Origin: Verrucomicrobiales bacterium
GTDB lineage: Bacteria > Verrucomicrobiota > Verrucomicrobiia > Verrucomicrobiales > V1-33
Length of the DNA stretch: 64,000 nucleotides
Assembly: GCA_028293125.1 (NCBI GenBank)
Contig: JAQGPJ010000061.1
Span: 1 to 64,000, forward strand
Direction of reading: 5' to 3'
A program made the translations under genes and the position numbers. Below are positions 52,472-61,848 of this stretch, in pieces (positions within the stretch are counted from its first letter, which is position 1; every line of letters begins with the position of its first letter). The notes under the pieces are model-generated. The model did no database searches, had not been told where the DNA came from, and was given only the letters and a program-made list of their open reading frames with translations.

Positions 52472-53746
52472 TCAAATCAGCATCAGGGCCGGAGTCTCCA
52501 GAAGCCTCTTGAGCGCCGCCAGGTAGGTGGCCCCCACGGCTCCGTCAACCACGCGGTGGTCGCAGCTCAGGCCGATCCACATGCGGTCCCCGGGCACGAT
52601 CTCTCCTTTGGCGTTGACCACAGGCACCTTTTTGGCGGCTCCCACGGACACGATGATGGACTGCGGGGGGTTGATGATGGCATCGAAATTATCGATGCCG
52701 TAGGCCCCGAGATTGGAGACGGTGAGAGTACCGCCCGCGAACTCATCGGGGGACAGCTTTTTGCTCTTGGCCCGGCCGGCCAGGTCCTTCACCGCCGAGC
52801 TGATCTCCAGGATGGATTTGTTCGCGGCGTCCCGGATGACCGGAGTGACCAGCCCCTCCTCAACCGCGATGGCCACGGAGAGGTTCACTTTGGCGAACTG
52901 CACGATGCTGTCGCCGTCGAAGGAGGCGTTCACTGCGGGCACCTGGGCGGCGGCGTTCACCACCGCCTTGAGAATGAAGTCATTGACGGTGTATTTGTTG
53001 CCTCCGCTCTTTTCGGTGCCGCTGTTGATTTGGGCACGCAGGGCCAGAATGGGGCCGGCATCCACCTCGATATTGAGGTAGAAGTGGGGAATCTGGGTCT
53101 TGGAGGCCAGCAGACGGTCGGCGATGATGGTCCGCATGCCGGTGAGGGGAATGCGGGTATCGTCCGGTCCCGCCACCGGGCGGATGGCCTGCACGGCTTT
53201 GGCGGCGGGGGCACCGGCGGCGGAGGCTCCTCCCACCGGGGCGCTCTCCACATCCACCCGGACGATGCGGCCCCCGGGGCCGGTGCCGGCGAGTCCGCGC
53301 AGGTCCACCCCGCGCTCCGTGGCGATGCGGCGGGCCAGCGGGGAGGCCTTGATTTTACCATTCGCGCCGGTGGCCGCGGCGGATCCGGCGGCGGATCTCG
53401 AGGAGGCGCGGGAGGCCGGGGCCGGTTTGGCCGCTCCTCCGGAGGACGCGCTTTTGGCATCCGCGGCGGGAGCGGCGGCGGCGGTCGGAGCATCCGGCAC
53501 CGCCTCCCCCTCGTCCACAATCACCCCCAGGGCAGCGCCCAGCAGGGCCTTGCTGCCGGCATTAATGTAAATTTTCCCCAGAATGCCATCATCGAACGAC
53601 GTCATCTCCATGGTGGCCTTGTCGGTCTCGATCTCCGCCAGCGTGTCGCCGGTGGCGACCTTGTCCCCCTCCTTTTTCAGCCATCGCACGAGGGTTCCCT
53701 CGGTCATGGTGTCGCTCAACTTCGGCATTTCGATAATGGTGGCCAT
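52472..53746 (-). CDS. Dihydrolipoamide acyltransferase, E2 of a 2-oxoacid dehydrogenase complex
   Basis: A 424-residue E2, most like the pyruvate dehydrogenase acetyltransferase. It has a lipoyl domain with the carrier Lys in EIETDKATMEM (about residue 42), an Ala/Pro/Ser-rich mobile linker, an E1/E3-binding domain (about 135-170, ASPLARRIATERGVDLRGLAGTGPGGRI), and a catalytic domain ending in DHRVVDGAVGA with the active-site His and Asp. The start is ATG 53746 (MATIIEMPKLSDTMTEG). No E1 or E3 gene lies in the window, so it is separated from its complex partners here. Confidence 0.92.
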   Translation of the reverse strand: MATIIEMPKLSDTMTEGTLVRWLKKEGDKVATGDTLAEIETDKATMEMTSFDDGILGKIYINAGSKALLGAALGVIVDEGEAVPDAPTAAAAPAADAKSASSGGAAKPAPASRASSRSAAGSAAATGANGKIKASPLARRIATERGVDLRGLAGTGPGGRIVRVDVESAPVGGASAAGAPAAKAVQAIRPVAGPDDTRIPLTGMRTIIADRLLASKTQIPHFYLNIEVDAGPILALRAQINSGTEKSGGNKYTVNDFILKAVVNAAAQVPAVNASFDGDSIVQFAKVNLSVAIAVEEGLVTPVIRDAANKSILEISSAVKDLAGRAKSKKLSPDEFAGGTLTVSNLGAYGIDNFDAIINPPQSIIVSVGAAKKVPVVNAKGEIVPGDRMWIGLSCDHRVVDGAVGATYLAALKRLLETPALMLI

Positions 53747-53800
53747 AAAGCCCGCCAAAATGCCCGGTCACTCCCGGCGGGCAACGGCAAAACGCAAAGA

Positions 53801-53952
53801 AAGGTCAAAGGGTTCAGGGTTCAGGGTTCAGGGGCCTGAAACATCGTCCTCCAAGCCTGTCCAACCTGAACCCCTTTAATCTCTCTCAGAATTTCAGAAC
53901 ATCAGACGGATAATACTGCCGTCCTTCCCTGAACCCTGAACCCTTGAACCTC
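53801..53952. repeat. Inverted arrays of GGGTTCA heptamers, third copy
   Basis: The left array (about 53801-53834) contains GGTCAAAGGGTTCAGGG followed by two more GGGTTCA units; the right array (53927-53952) is its near complement, CCCTGAACCCTTGAACC. An internal CCTGAACCCCTTTAA fragment lies at about 53864-53880. It separates the E2 and formate ligase genes, both on the minus strand. Confidence 0.8.
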
Positions 53953-53954
53953 TC

Positions 53955-55598
53955 TTACGACATCAACCCGATGATGCTGCCGTCCTCCAGCACATCGATG
54001 CGCTCGGCGGCGGGGATTTTGGGCAGGGCGGGCATGCGCATCATGGTGCCGGTCAGGGCCACGAGGAATCCGGCCCCGGCGGCGAGTTCGAAATCGCGGA
54101 CGGTGATGGTGAACCCCGTGGGCCGCCCCAGCAGGGCCGGCTGATCGCTGAGGGAATTCTGCGTCTTGGCCATGCAGAGCGGCAGTTTGTCCAAGCCGTG
54201 CGCGGCGAACAGAGCGAGACGCTCTTTGGCCTCGGGGGTCAGCACCACGCCGTCGGCCCCGTAAATCCGGGTGGCGATGGCCCGCAGCTTGGTCTCCACC
54301 GGATCGCTCTCATCATACAGGAACGCCAGCGCCGGGGAGGGTTTGGCGGCCGCCTCGGCCACTAGATCGGCCAGCACCGTGGCTCCGGCCCCGCCCTCCC
54401 CGAAGACATTGGCCGTGGCGCAGGGGATGCCTTTGGCTTGGCAGAACCCGTGGACCGCCGCCAGCTCCTCCGGCGCGTCCGCTGTGAACTGATTGATGGC
54501 CACCACCACCGGACGCTGGAACTGGGAGGCGCTGTGCGCGTGGGCCGCGAGGTTCTCCAGCCCGCGCTCCACCGCCGCCACATCCGGCTTTGTCAGGTCC
54601 GCCAGCGCGGTCCCGCCGTGCATCTTCAAAGCCCGCACCGTGGCCACCAGCACGATGACCGCCGGGTCCAGACCGGCCTGGCGGCATTTGATGTGGAAAA
54701 ACTTTTCCCCGCCGAGGTCGAAGGCGAACCCGGCCTCCGTGACCGCATAGTCCGCGTGCGCCAAGGCCATACGGGTGGCCAGCACGGAATTGCAGCCGTG
54801 GGCGATATTGGCGAAGGGACCGCCATGCACAAAGGCGGGCACGCCCTCCACGGACTGCACCAGATTCGGGTCCATGGCGTCGCGGAGAATGGCCATCATG
54901 GCCCCGGTGACGCGGAACTCGGAGGCCCGCACCGGATCGCCGTCCGCCGTGAAGCCCACCACCATGCGCTCCAGCCGGGCCCGCAGGTCCGCCCGGCTCT
55001 CCGCCAGGCAGAACACGGCCATGACCTCGGAGGCGGCGGTGATGTCAAATCCGCTGCTCCGCTCCGCCGCCTTGCCGCCCACCCGGATGCGCCGCAGCGC
55101 CCGGTCATTCATATCCAGCACCCGCTTCCAAGTCACGCCATCCGCCGGCAGCCGCGTGGTCCCTTGGTAAATCTGGTTGTCGATGGCCGATGCCAGCAAG
55201 TTGTGGGCGGCGGTGATGGCGTGGAAATCGCCCGTAAAATGCAGATTGATGGACTCCGCCGGCGTCAGTGAACTTCGCCCGCCCCCCGTGGCCCCGCCCT
55301 TGCGCCCGAAGACTGGCCCCATGGACGGCTGCCGCAGTGCCAAGGCCACACGGCGGCCGGTGGCCTTCAGCCCCTGGGCCAGGCCGATGGAGACCGTGGT
55401 CTTCCCCTCCCCCGCCGGCGTGGGGGTGATGGCGGACACCAGCACCAGCCTGCCGCCGCGGGGCGCCGTAGCCAGCGCCTCCACTGACACCTTGGCTTTG
55501 TCCCGGCCATAATAGATGACATGATCAGGCGAAAGCCCCAAGGATTCAGCGACGGCGGAGACGGACAGCAAAGCGGATGACATAGCTTCCCCGGCCAT
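53955..55598 (-). CDS. fhs: Formate-tetrahydrofolate ligase
   Basis: A 547-residue cytosolic enzyme that uses ATP to join formate to tetrahydrofolate, giving 10-formyl-THF for purine and one-carbon metabolism. The ATP-binding loop TPTPAGEGKTTVSIGL is at about residues 58-73, followed by the signature RQPSMGPVFGRKGGATGGG. Another signature is FVHGGPFANIAHGCNS. Length matches the family (about 555). The start ATG at 55598 gives MAGEAMSSALL; an ATG five codons later is also possible. Confidence 0.95.
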   Translation of the reverse strand: MAGEAMSSALLSVSAVAESLGLSPDHVIYYGRDKAKVSVEALATAPRGGRLVLVSAITPTPAGEGKTTVSIGLAQGLKATGRRVALALRQPSMGPVFGRKGGATGGGRSSLTPAESINLHFTGDFHAITAAHNLLASAIDNQIYQGTTRLPADGVTWKRVLDMNDRALRRIRVGGKAAERSSGFDITAASEVMAVFCLAESRADLRARLERMVVGFTADGDPVRASEFRVTGAMMAILRDAMDPNLVQSVEGVPAFVHGGPFANIAHGCNSVLATRMALAHADYAVTEAGFAFDLGGEKFFHIKCRQAGLDPAVIVLVATVRALKMHGGTALADLTKPDVAAVERGLENLAAHAHSASQFQRPVVVAINQFTADAPEELAAVHGFCQAKGIPCATANVFGEGGAGATVLADLVAEAAAKPSPALAFLYDESDPVETKLRAIATRIYGADGVVLTPEAKERLALFAAHGLDKLPLCMAKTQNSLSDQPALLGRPTGFTITVRDFELAAGAGFLVALTGTMMRMPALPKIPAAERIDVLEDGSIIGLMS

Positions 55599-55810
55599 TC
55601 ATCAGCATTCCCCCGAAGAAAAGGGCGGAGTTTGCCGCTTTTAATCCGGTCTGTCCATCGAGGATCATCCCCCGTTGCCGGCTGCGCGGAAAAGCTTGGG
55701 CCTTGGTGGATGGCAGGAAGTTCAGAGGATAGGCGCTTCCGTTTCCGGACGTTCATGCGGTCCTCACTTTTCTTGCCTTCCCTTGGCCCTGTTCCTATAA
55801 AGTCGCGCCC

Positions 55811-57163
55811 ATGTCCGGAAATTCCCCTGATGCCCCAGCCGCCGCCCCGGCGCGCAGAACCCTGCGCGACCTCTCCCCCTCTCAGTGGAAAAGCGGCATC
55901 GCGGCTTGGCTGGGCTGGCTGTTCGACGGGCTGGATCTTCACCTTTACACCTTGGTCGCCACCTCGTTCGTGGCGCTGCTGCTGCACTTCGAAGGCCCGC
56001 TGACGGCGCTTCAGGCGGCGGAGCGCGACTACAAGGCCGGGCTCATTCAGGCCTCGTTCCTCGTGGGCTGGGCGCTGGGCGGCACCTTTTTCGGCCGCCT
56101 GGGGGATATCATCGGGCGCAGCCGGGCGCTCAGCCTGACCATTCTCACCTACGCGGTCTTCACCGGCCTAGCCTTCTTCGCCACTGAGTGGTGGCATCTG
56201 ATGATTTTCCGCTTCCTCGCGGCGCTGGGCATCGGCGGCGAGTGGGCCGTGGGCTCCACCCTGCTGGCGGAGACCTGGCCCCGGAGCTGGCGGAAATGGA
56301 TCGCGGCGGTGCTCCAAACCGCGGTGAATATCGGGATCATGCTGGCGGTGCTGGCGGGATTCCTGATGAAGGGTCTGCCCCCGAACTGGATTTTCCTTGT
56401 GGGCGTGCTGCCGGCCCTGATCGTCTTCTGGATCCGCAAGCATGTGCCGGAGCCTGAGTCCTGGCATGCGCAGCGCGCCGCCAAAACCGTGGTGCCCTCG
56501 ATGTGGACCCTGTTTCACGGAAACCTGAAGCGGATCACCATACCGGCCATCATCGTCTGCGCCTTCTCCCTGACCGGCTGGTGGGCCTTCCTGTTCTGGC
56601 AGTCGCAGTGGCTGCGGGGGGCCGCCGGAGCCCAGGGCCTGTCCTCGTCAGACGTCAACAGCCTTGTGGCCCGTAGCTTCGGCACTATCATCGCGGTCTC
56701 TATTCCCGCTAATTTTGTGGCCGGGTGGCTGGCCACCCGCGTGGGCTACCGGAAGGCCATGGCTATCATGTTCACCGGCTTCATCGCCACCGTCCTCGCA
56801 GCGTTCGTGCCGGATCACAGCCTGCTCTCCATGGCCTTTTTCTGGCTGCCGCTGGTGGGGTTCTGCTCCGGGGTGTACGGTCTGTTCACCATGTTCCTGC
56901 CGCCGCTGTTCCCCTCCCTGCTGCGCACCACGGGAGCGGGGTTCTGCTACAACATCGGCCGTCTCGCAGCGGCCGCCGGCACCATCTTCGCCCAGCACAT
57001 CACCGGCGTGACCGGCAGCCTGCGCTTCACCCTCGCCTGGGCCTCCCTGCTCTGGATTCCGGCCATCATCTGCGTCTTCTGGCTGCCGGAGCCGGATGAG
57101 TCCGAGCCCGCCGCCGGGGATGGCGTGGCCAAGGATCCCGAAGCCGCGGGCGCAACCGCTTGA
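55811..57163 (+). CDS. MFS transporter, organic-acid/sugar-type carrier
   Basis: A 450-residue 12-helix permease. The loop 2-3 signature GGTFFGRLGDIIGRSRAL and the helix 4 block LAALGIGGEWAVGSTLLAETWP place it with the metabolite:proton symporters related to the sialate, lactate (JEN-like) and aromatic acid (AAHS) carriers. The opening LFDGLDLHLYTLVATSF has the acidic residue in helix 1 typical of these proton-coupled carriers. Start ATG at 55811. It is divergent from fhs with about 210 bp between, and seems to be a single-gene unit. The substrate cannot be assigned. Confidence 0.85.
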   Translation: MSGNSPDAPAAAPARRTLRDLSPSQWKSGIAAWLGWLFDGLDLHLYTLVATSFVALLLHFEGPLTALQAAERDYKAGLIQASFLVGWALGGTFFGRLGDIIGRSRALSLTILTYAVFTGLAFFATEWWHLMIFRFLAALGIGGEWAVGSTLLAETWPRSWRKWIAAVLQTAVNIGIMLAVLAGFLMKGLPPNWIFLVGVLPALIVFWIRKHVPEPESWHAQRAAKTVVPSMWTLFHGNLKRITIPAIIVCAFSLTGWWAFLFWQSQWLRGAAGAQGLSSSDVNSLVARSFGTIIAVSIPANFVAGWLATRVGYRKAMAIMFTGFIATVLAAFVPDHSLLSMAFFWLPLVGFCSGVYGLFTMFLPPLFPSLLRTTGAGFCYNIGRLAAAAGTIFAQHITGVTGSLRFTLAWASLLWIPAIICVFWLPEPDESEPAAGDGVAKDPEAAGATA

Positions 57164-57178
57164 GGAGTCCCCTCACTC

Positions 57179-57800
57179 TCAGCTGCCGGATGGTGCAGAC
57201 GCTTTGCATGGACGGAGGTCCTGACTGCGGAGTGAAGTCCAGATAAAACTCCTCATCAGCCCGCATTCCCTCACCCCTCCCCGTCTCCCCCCACTCCGGC
57301 GATGGCCCATTTGACGGTTTCCCCGGGACCGGAAGTCAGAGTGGCCGGCCCCAGCGGCGTGAAGTCCGATCCCGCCACCGCCGTACCCGCGCATGTGGCC
57401 ACTGTCCAGGACAGGGGCAGTGTGGAGGGCGCGGACAATGAAGCCTTCACCCATACCTGAAACGGGCCCCGCTGCGGGGCTGGTCACACTTCCGGGAGTG
57501 AGCGCCAGCACGGACTGCACGTCGTCATTTTTGAAGGTGCCGCTCAAGGAGCATACGCAATTCCCGCACGCAGTTCTCCGGCAAAGGACAGACCGTTGGC
57601 GCGAAAAACCATTCACGGCATTCATGGTGATTTCACAGGGAGTCCCGGAATTTTTAAACCGGACAGTGAGTGGTGCGGGTTCCGGATCTGCACCCCCGCA
57701 ATGTGGGCCGGCTGCATCACAGGGATCGGGAATGCACTCCTGCATGATCGGAATGTTCAGCGGCCCCTGACGGCCGCCAGCCTGAGCCTGACAGTCAACC
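57179..57800 (-). pseudogene. Remnant of a Calx-beta-domain surface protein
   Basis: On the minus strand, one frame reads KASLSAPSTLPLSWTVATC followed by AGTAVAGSDFTPLGPATLT and SGPGETVKWAIAGVGG. This is a Calx-beta motif: two beta strands, GTAxAGSDF, then PGET. Directly upstream, in another frame, is SGTFKNDDVQSVLALTPGSV, which looks like the joint between two Calx-beta domains. The two parts cannot be read together, so at least one frameshift is needed, and no intact start or signal peptide is seen. It is most likely the decayed 3' end of a repetitive surface protein gene. Confidence 0.45.
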
Positions 57801-57919
57801 ACGCCTGAAAATTCATCCGGTTCCGGTCCCAGTCAACTGGGGGGCCGGGGAGATCCTCATTCTCAACCGGAACAGGTCCCCGGATGATGCCGCCAAGATG
57901 ACGTGCCGTGCCCGGAATC

Positions 57920-58513
57920 TCACATCTCCGACCCTTTCGACAGAAGAGACTGATCCGGCCCTGTTTTGCCCTGCGGCACTTGGACTCTGGCCTCACCCTC
58001 CGGGGTCACCGCTGTCCAGGAAAGGATACTGCCGGCGCTGGAGAGGGTCTGATGGTGCCGGGAACCGATAGTGAAGTCACGCACAGTCCGGGTTTCGCCG
58101 GGCTTCCACAGCTCATGGACGGTCTCCTCCTCGGTTTTGACGACCTTGCCTTCCTCCCCCTGTTGGATACAGGCGATGGCGATGTCCCGGACCGGGAATT
58201 TGGAGTTGTTCTGGATGGTGAAATTGGCCTGCATGGTGCCTCCATACCCGGTCTTCCTCCAAGCCCATCCCGTGATTTCCAAATCGCGGTGCGGGGCCGA
58301 AATGGATACCTCCGGAGAGCGCGCATCCCCCACCGCTTCGTCAATTTGCCGGGAGCAGGAGGTCAGAACTCCGGACAGGATGAGAGCCAGGCTGGCAAGC
58401 TTCCAAGCGCCACCGGGGGCGCGGGCCGCAAGCTTTTGACTGCCTGAGAAAGCCGCTGGAGGGATTTTATTAATCGATTTTTTATTTAAAACTTGGCAAG
58501 TAGACGAGATCAT
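57920..58513 (-). CDS. Predicted lipoprotein
   Basis: A 197-residue protein. A hydrophobic stretch LASLALILSGVLTSC at about residues 38-52 ends in a lipobox with Cys52, so it is likely lipid-anchored. The N-terminal part before it is unusually long (about 37 residues); no later ATG is available, so an alternative start could shorten it. The mature part is beta-rich (NFTIQNNSKFPVRDIAIACI, then KPGETRTVRDFTIG), resembling an FxLYD-like extracellular fold. The function is unknown. It is followed downstream by the Calx-beta remnant on the same strand. Confidence 0.65.
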   Translation of the reverse strand: MISSTCQVLNKKSINKIPPAAFSGSQKLAARAPGGAWKLASLALILSGVLTSCSRQIDEAVGDARSPEVSISAPHRDLEITGWAWRKTGYGGTMQANFTIQNNSKFPVRDIAIACIQQGEEGKVVKTEEETVHELWKPGETRTVRDFTIGSRHHQTLSSAGSILSWTAVTPEGEARVQVPQGKTGPDQSLLSKGSEM

Positions 58514-58764
58514 GCAATCTCTGCATACGTAGAAACCCCAACAGTGGTTACCCTGAAAAACATAGGGAAATACCCTATTACCTTCCCACGGGCTATAAAT
58601 ATCGATATTGCGTGAAGCCTGCTCCGAAATTTATGGGACAGCGGAGCTTCCGGCAGCCCGCTGGGATTACGCTATGAACAGGCACCGGCGATGCCGTTGT
58701 TTTCCGTTCCGCCCGCTGCCGGCCCCTTGGGTGGAGCGGCAATCCAGCCAAGAAACATCCAGCG

Positions 58765-60096
58765 CTAGAACAGCGTTCGCTGGTCTCGCGGACGGAGGGC
58801 GGGCTGGGCGCCGGTGGCCCGGAGGACGGAGGCTCCGCCGTTCTTTTCGACGGTGTAGTCCACTTTGCCTGTGAGTTTGTACCAAGCCATCTCCTTCAGA
58901 CCGTCGGGCACGGGATCGGTGAACTCAACAGGAACAGAGTAGGGACGGGCATCGGCGGCGCAGCAGGTGACCTGAAGGACGAAAATCCGCCAGCGGTTGG
59001 GGGCCGGATTGGTGCTGTCGTGGACGATCTGGCCGATGACCTCCACGCCCTGCCCTTTCATGACCTTGGCATATTCGGGATCGGAGCCGCTGTAGTACAG
59101 CTGCATGACGTCCATCTCGAAATTGCCGTCCTTGTTGCGCGGCTGCACCTTCTCCACCTGCTCCAAGGTGAGGCCGCCGCCTTTGCCCCCGCCGGTGGTG
59201 TCGCGCTTGACCTTTATGGCCTCCGGCATGGCCTGGGAGCCCGCCGGCTGGGAGGCGTAGGCGGTGAGCATGTTCTTCTTATAGGCGTCGCTGAAGTCAT
59301 CCGGTGTCAGCGCCACGGAGGCGGTCACGGAGAACGCCAGCAGCACCAGCCCCATGGCCCGGCCGCTGACTGTTCCTTCATGGGAGTGCGGGATGCCGGG
59401 GGAATGCGCGTGACCGTGGTCGTGGTCGTGGTCATGGTTATGTCCACAGCCTGTGTTATCCTTATCGGAAGGCCCTTCACCGTGCCCGCAGCAGGCACTG
59501 CCCACAGCCGCCACTGTTTTTGCCCCGTGGGCATGCTCGCATCCGTCCCCGTGCTTATGGCCGTGGCCGTGGTCGTGGTTATGGCCACAGCCGCCGCCTT
59601 CCGCGCCGGCGTGACTATGATCATGATCATGGTTATCATGGCTGTGGTCGTGACCGCAGCCCGCATTGAGGGCCCGCATGGACCAGTTGAACCAGCCGAG
59701 CACCGCGAGGGCCAGACCGGCGATCAGCACTTGGATGCGGAAAGTGCCGTCACCCACCAGATATTTGTCGATGCGGCCGCTGGCGTAGAACCATACCATG
59801 GCCACGGACCAGAGCAGCAGCACTGTCATTTCCAGAAAGAGGAAAAAGCGGCGCGTGAACTCGGTCTGTTCCTTCTGTTCATGCGTATGGCCATGATCGT
59901 GATCATGGCTGTGGGATTGGTCATGAGGATGCGCTATGGCCGCAGCGGCGGTGGAGGCTGAAACCGGGATCACCGCCTCCAGTCCGCCTTGACTTTGGCT
60001 GTGGCCATGATCCTGAGCGTGGGCGTGGCCGCCGCTGGAGGGAGGCGGGGAATGGTGGCCGGAGCCGCCAGGGATGGAGTTGGATTCCGTGCTCAT
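58765..60096 (-). CDS. TIGR03943-type (YcgQ/DUF1980) protein with histidine-rich clusters
   Basis: A 443-residue membrane protein. It has an N-terminal His-rich tail (about 17-75, HDQSHSHDHDHGHTHE), two membrane helices (about 85-105 and 120-140), and a second, longer His/Asp/Cys-rich loop (about 147-245) with repeated GCGHNHDHDHDHGH units. A third helix (about 250-265) precedes a conserved C-terminal domain with VIGQIVHD and VTCCAADARPYSVPVEF. In Firmicutes relatives the YcgQ-YcgR pair is under zinc control. The poly-His clusters strongly suggest metal capture (zinc, nickel or cobalt). The start is ATG 60096, 25 bp after the permease gene. Confidence 0.85.
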   Translation of the reverse strand: MSTESNSIPGGSGHHSPPPSSGGHAHAQDHGHSQSQGGLEAVIPVSASTAAAAIAHPHDQSHSHDHDHGHTHEQKEQTEFTRRFFLFLEMTVLLLWSVAMVWFYASGRIDKYLVGDGTFRIQVLIAGLALAVLGWFNWSMRALNAGCGHDHSHDNHDHDHSHAGAEGGGCGHNHDHGHGHKHGDGCEHAHGAKTVAAVGSACCGHGEGPSDKDNTGCGHNHDHDHDHGHAHSPGIPHSHEGTVSGRAMGLVLLAFSVTASVALTPDDFSDAYKKNMLTAYASQPAGSQAMPEAIKVKRDTTGGGKGGGLTLEQVEKVQPRNKDGNFEMDVMQLYYSGSDPEYAKVMKGQGVEVIGQIVHDSTNPAPNRWRIFVLQVTCCAADARPYSVPVEFTDPVPDGLKEMAWYKLTGKVDYTVEKNGGASVLRATGAQPALRPRDQRTLF

Positions 60097-60121
60097 GGGC
60101 GGGACAAATGGGGAGGGGATT

Positions 60122-61114
60122 TCAGCCGAAGTGGAGTTTAAGCCATGGCCAGATGGCCTCCGTGCCAAACCCCGCAAGATATACGGTGAGGAAAAGACCC
60201 ACGGAAAACCAGGCCAACGCTTTTGGTTTCAGGACAGTGGAATACAGGAAAAGCAGCTTCAAGTCCAGCATCGGTCCAAAAACCAAAAACGCCAGCTTGG
60301 CGGCCACGGAGAAGAGGTTGTCGGCGGCGATGATAAAGGCGTCGGTGGTGCTGCACAGGCTCAGCACAAAGGCCATCAGCATCAGCACGGGGCCGGAGAT
60401 CCAGTGATTCCCCGCCACCATGGCCATGCCCTCCTGCAGCGAGGGCCGGTAGAAGACCTGGGTCTTCAGAATCGACGCGATGGCCACGCCGATCACAAAA
60501 TACACCGCCGTATCAAGAAAATCCCGCTGCGCGGTTTTCGTGGCTTGGACCAGACTTTCGCTGAAAGGGCGTTTGGCTGCCGGCGCGATGCCGGTGCCAG
60601 CGCCTGCACCGCTGGTTTCCCCTAAAGCGGGTTTGGGCCGGATGCCGGCCAGCACGGCGGGTTTCAGGATGGAGGACGCGGCGAATCTGGAGAAGATCAG
60701 CCCCGCCACCACCGCAATGATATATCCCTGCCCCACGCGGGCGGACATCATCAGCATTGGGTCCCGCCCCGTGAAGGCCGTCCACGTGCTGAGGGCTACG
60801 ATGGGATTCACAATCGGGGCCGCCAGCATGTAGGTCATGGCGCAGCCCAGGGGCAGCCCCTTCTGCACCAGCCGCCGGATCACCGGGACGATGGCGCATT
60901 CGCAGACCGGAAAGATGATGCCCAGCAGGCCGCTGACGAGAATGGCGGGCAGGGCGCGCTTCGGCAGCAGGCGGTCCATGGCCCCCGAGGGCAGCCAGGC
61001 ATCGATGATGCCGGAGATGATGGAGCCCAGAAGAATGAAGGGAATGCCCTCCAGCAGGATACTCAAAAAGGCGAAAATGGGATCCAGCGCCGGGCTGGGA
61101 GCGGGGAGGGACAT
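60122..61114 (-). CDS. YcgR/DUF318-type permease
   Basis: A 330-residue permease with about eight helices. The signature FPVCECAIVPVIRRLVQKG and the repeat-like second-half LSLCSTTDAFIIA are typical of the DUF318 (YraQ/ArsP/YcgR) family. Members export organoarsenicals or are linked to zinc supply. A Gly/Ala-rich cytoplasmic loop (about 165-185) separates the two halves. It is the first gene of a two-gene operon with the histidine-rich TIGR03943 protein, as in the ycgR-ycgQ pair. The start is ATG 61114 (MSLPAPSPALDP); the upstream extension lacks character. Confidence 0.85.
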   Translation of the reverse strand: MSLPAPSPALDPIFAFLSILLEGIPFILLGSIISGIIDAWLPSGAMDRLLPKRALPAILVSGLLGIIFPVCECAIVPVIRRLVQKGLPLGCAMTYMLAAPIVNPIVALSTWTAFTGRDPMLMMSARVGQGYIIAVVAGLIFSRFAASSILKPAVLAGIRPKPALGETSGAGAGTGIAPAAKRPFSESLVQATKTAQRDFLDTAVYFVIGVAIASILKTQVFYRPSLQEGMAMVAGNHWISGPVLMLMAFVLSLCSTTDAFIIAADNLFSVAAKLAFLVFGPMLDLKLLFLYSTVLKPKALAWFSVGLFLTVYLAGFGTEAIWPWLKLHFG

Positions 61115-61324
61115 GACAAGGAGAGGAAAACGCGGACCGGGCGGGTATGTTTCCCGCCGGTTCGCCAAACTCAAGAGCGATGCCGGATGAACTGTACGCC
61201 AGTCCGGATGTCTGAAAATTCTGTCACCGAGTGGAAACGCGCCCTCCGGCCCCGAATCCCCCGCCCCGGGCACTTTTCCTTCTTTCCTTCATGCCGCTTC
61301 CGGTTATTATCCTGCACCACTTTT

Positions 61325-61735
61325 GTGAAACTCGACGCTCAGGAACTGCCGCACCTCATCATTGGGGCCTGTATGGAGGTCCACCGGCACCTCGGCCCCG
61401 GTCTGATGGCGGAGGCCTACCGCGACTGCCTCGCTTTGGAGTTCCGCATGCGGGAAATGATCTTCCAGCGCCAGCACTCCCTCCCCATCGCCTACAAGGG
61501 CCACCGCGTGGACGGAGCCGTGCATGTGGACTTTTTTGTGGAGAACAGCGTCATTGTCTCCACGGGTCTGCCGGAACTCGGGGACAACGAGAAAATCCAT
61601 ATGAAGAACATCCTCCGCCTGACCGGCGTGGAGACCGGCCTCTTGGTCAACTTCAACGTCGATAACCTCCGTGATGGCGTGAAGCGGATCATTGTGTCGG
61701 ACAGCCCTCCGGTGCTGCGGTATACGGCGAGTTGA
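61325..61735 (+). CDS. Degenerate GxxExxY-family protein
   Basis: A 136-residue protein of the GxxExxY family (PD-(D/E)XK-nuclease-like fold). The N-terminal block ACMEVHRHLGPGLMAEAY is shifted: the family has GLLExxY, here GLMAEAY, so the spacing of the named Glu differs. The nuclease-like strand usually reads VIVELKA; here it is VIVSTGL, so the Glu-x-Lys pair is lost. The ending LLVNFNVDNLRDGVKRI is canonical. It therefore probably binds a ligand but is not a nuclease. The start is GTG 61325; longer upstream codons are not family-like. It is alone on the plus strand. Confidence 0.7.
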   Translation: MKLDAQELPHLIIGACMEVHRHLGPGLMAEAYRDCLALEFRMREMIFQRQHSLPIAYKGHRVDGAVHVDFFVENSVIVSTGLPELGDNEKIHMKNILRLTGVETGLLVNFNVDNLRDGVKRIIVSDSPPVLRYTAS

Positions 61736-61740
61736 AAAAA

Positions 61741-61830
61741 GTTTTCAGTTTTCAGCGGCTTGAAACCAACGCTTCAGGATTCAGCCAAGGCGCAACTTCC
61801 AGTCTCTGAAAACTGAAGACTGAAGACTCC
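61741..61830. repeat. Inverted arrays of TTTTCAG heptamers, second pair
   Basis: The left array is GTTTTCAGTTTTCAGCG (61741-61757); the right array (61806-61830) is CTGAAAACTGAAGACTGAAG followed by ACTCC. It lies between two convergent genes and can form a hairpin of about 15 imperfect pairs. Confidence 0.75.
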
Positions 61831-61848
61831 CCCGCCCGCCCTCAGACT

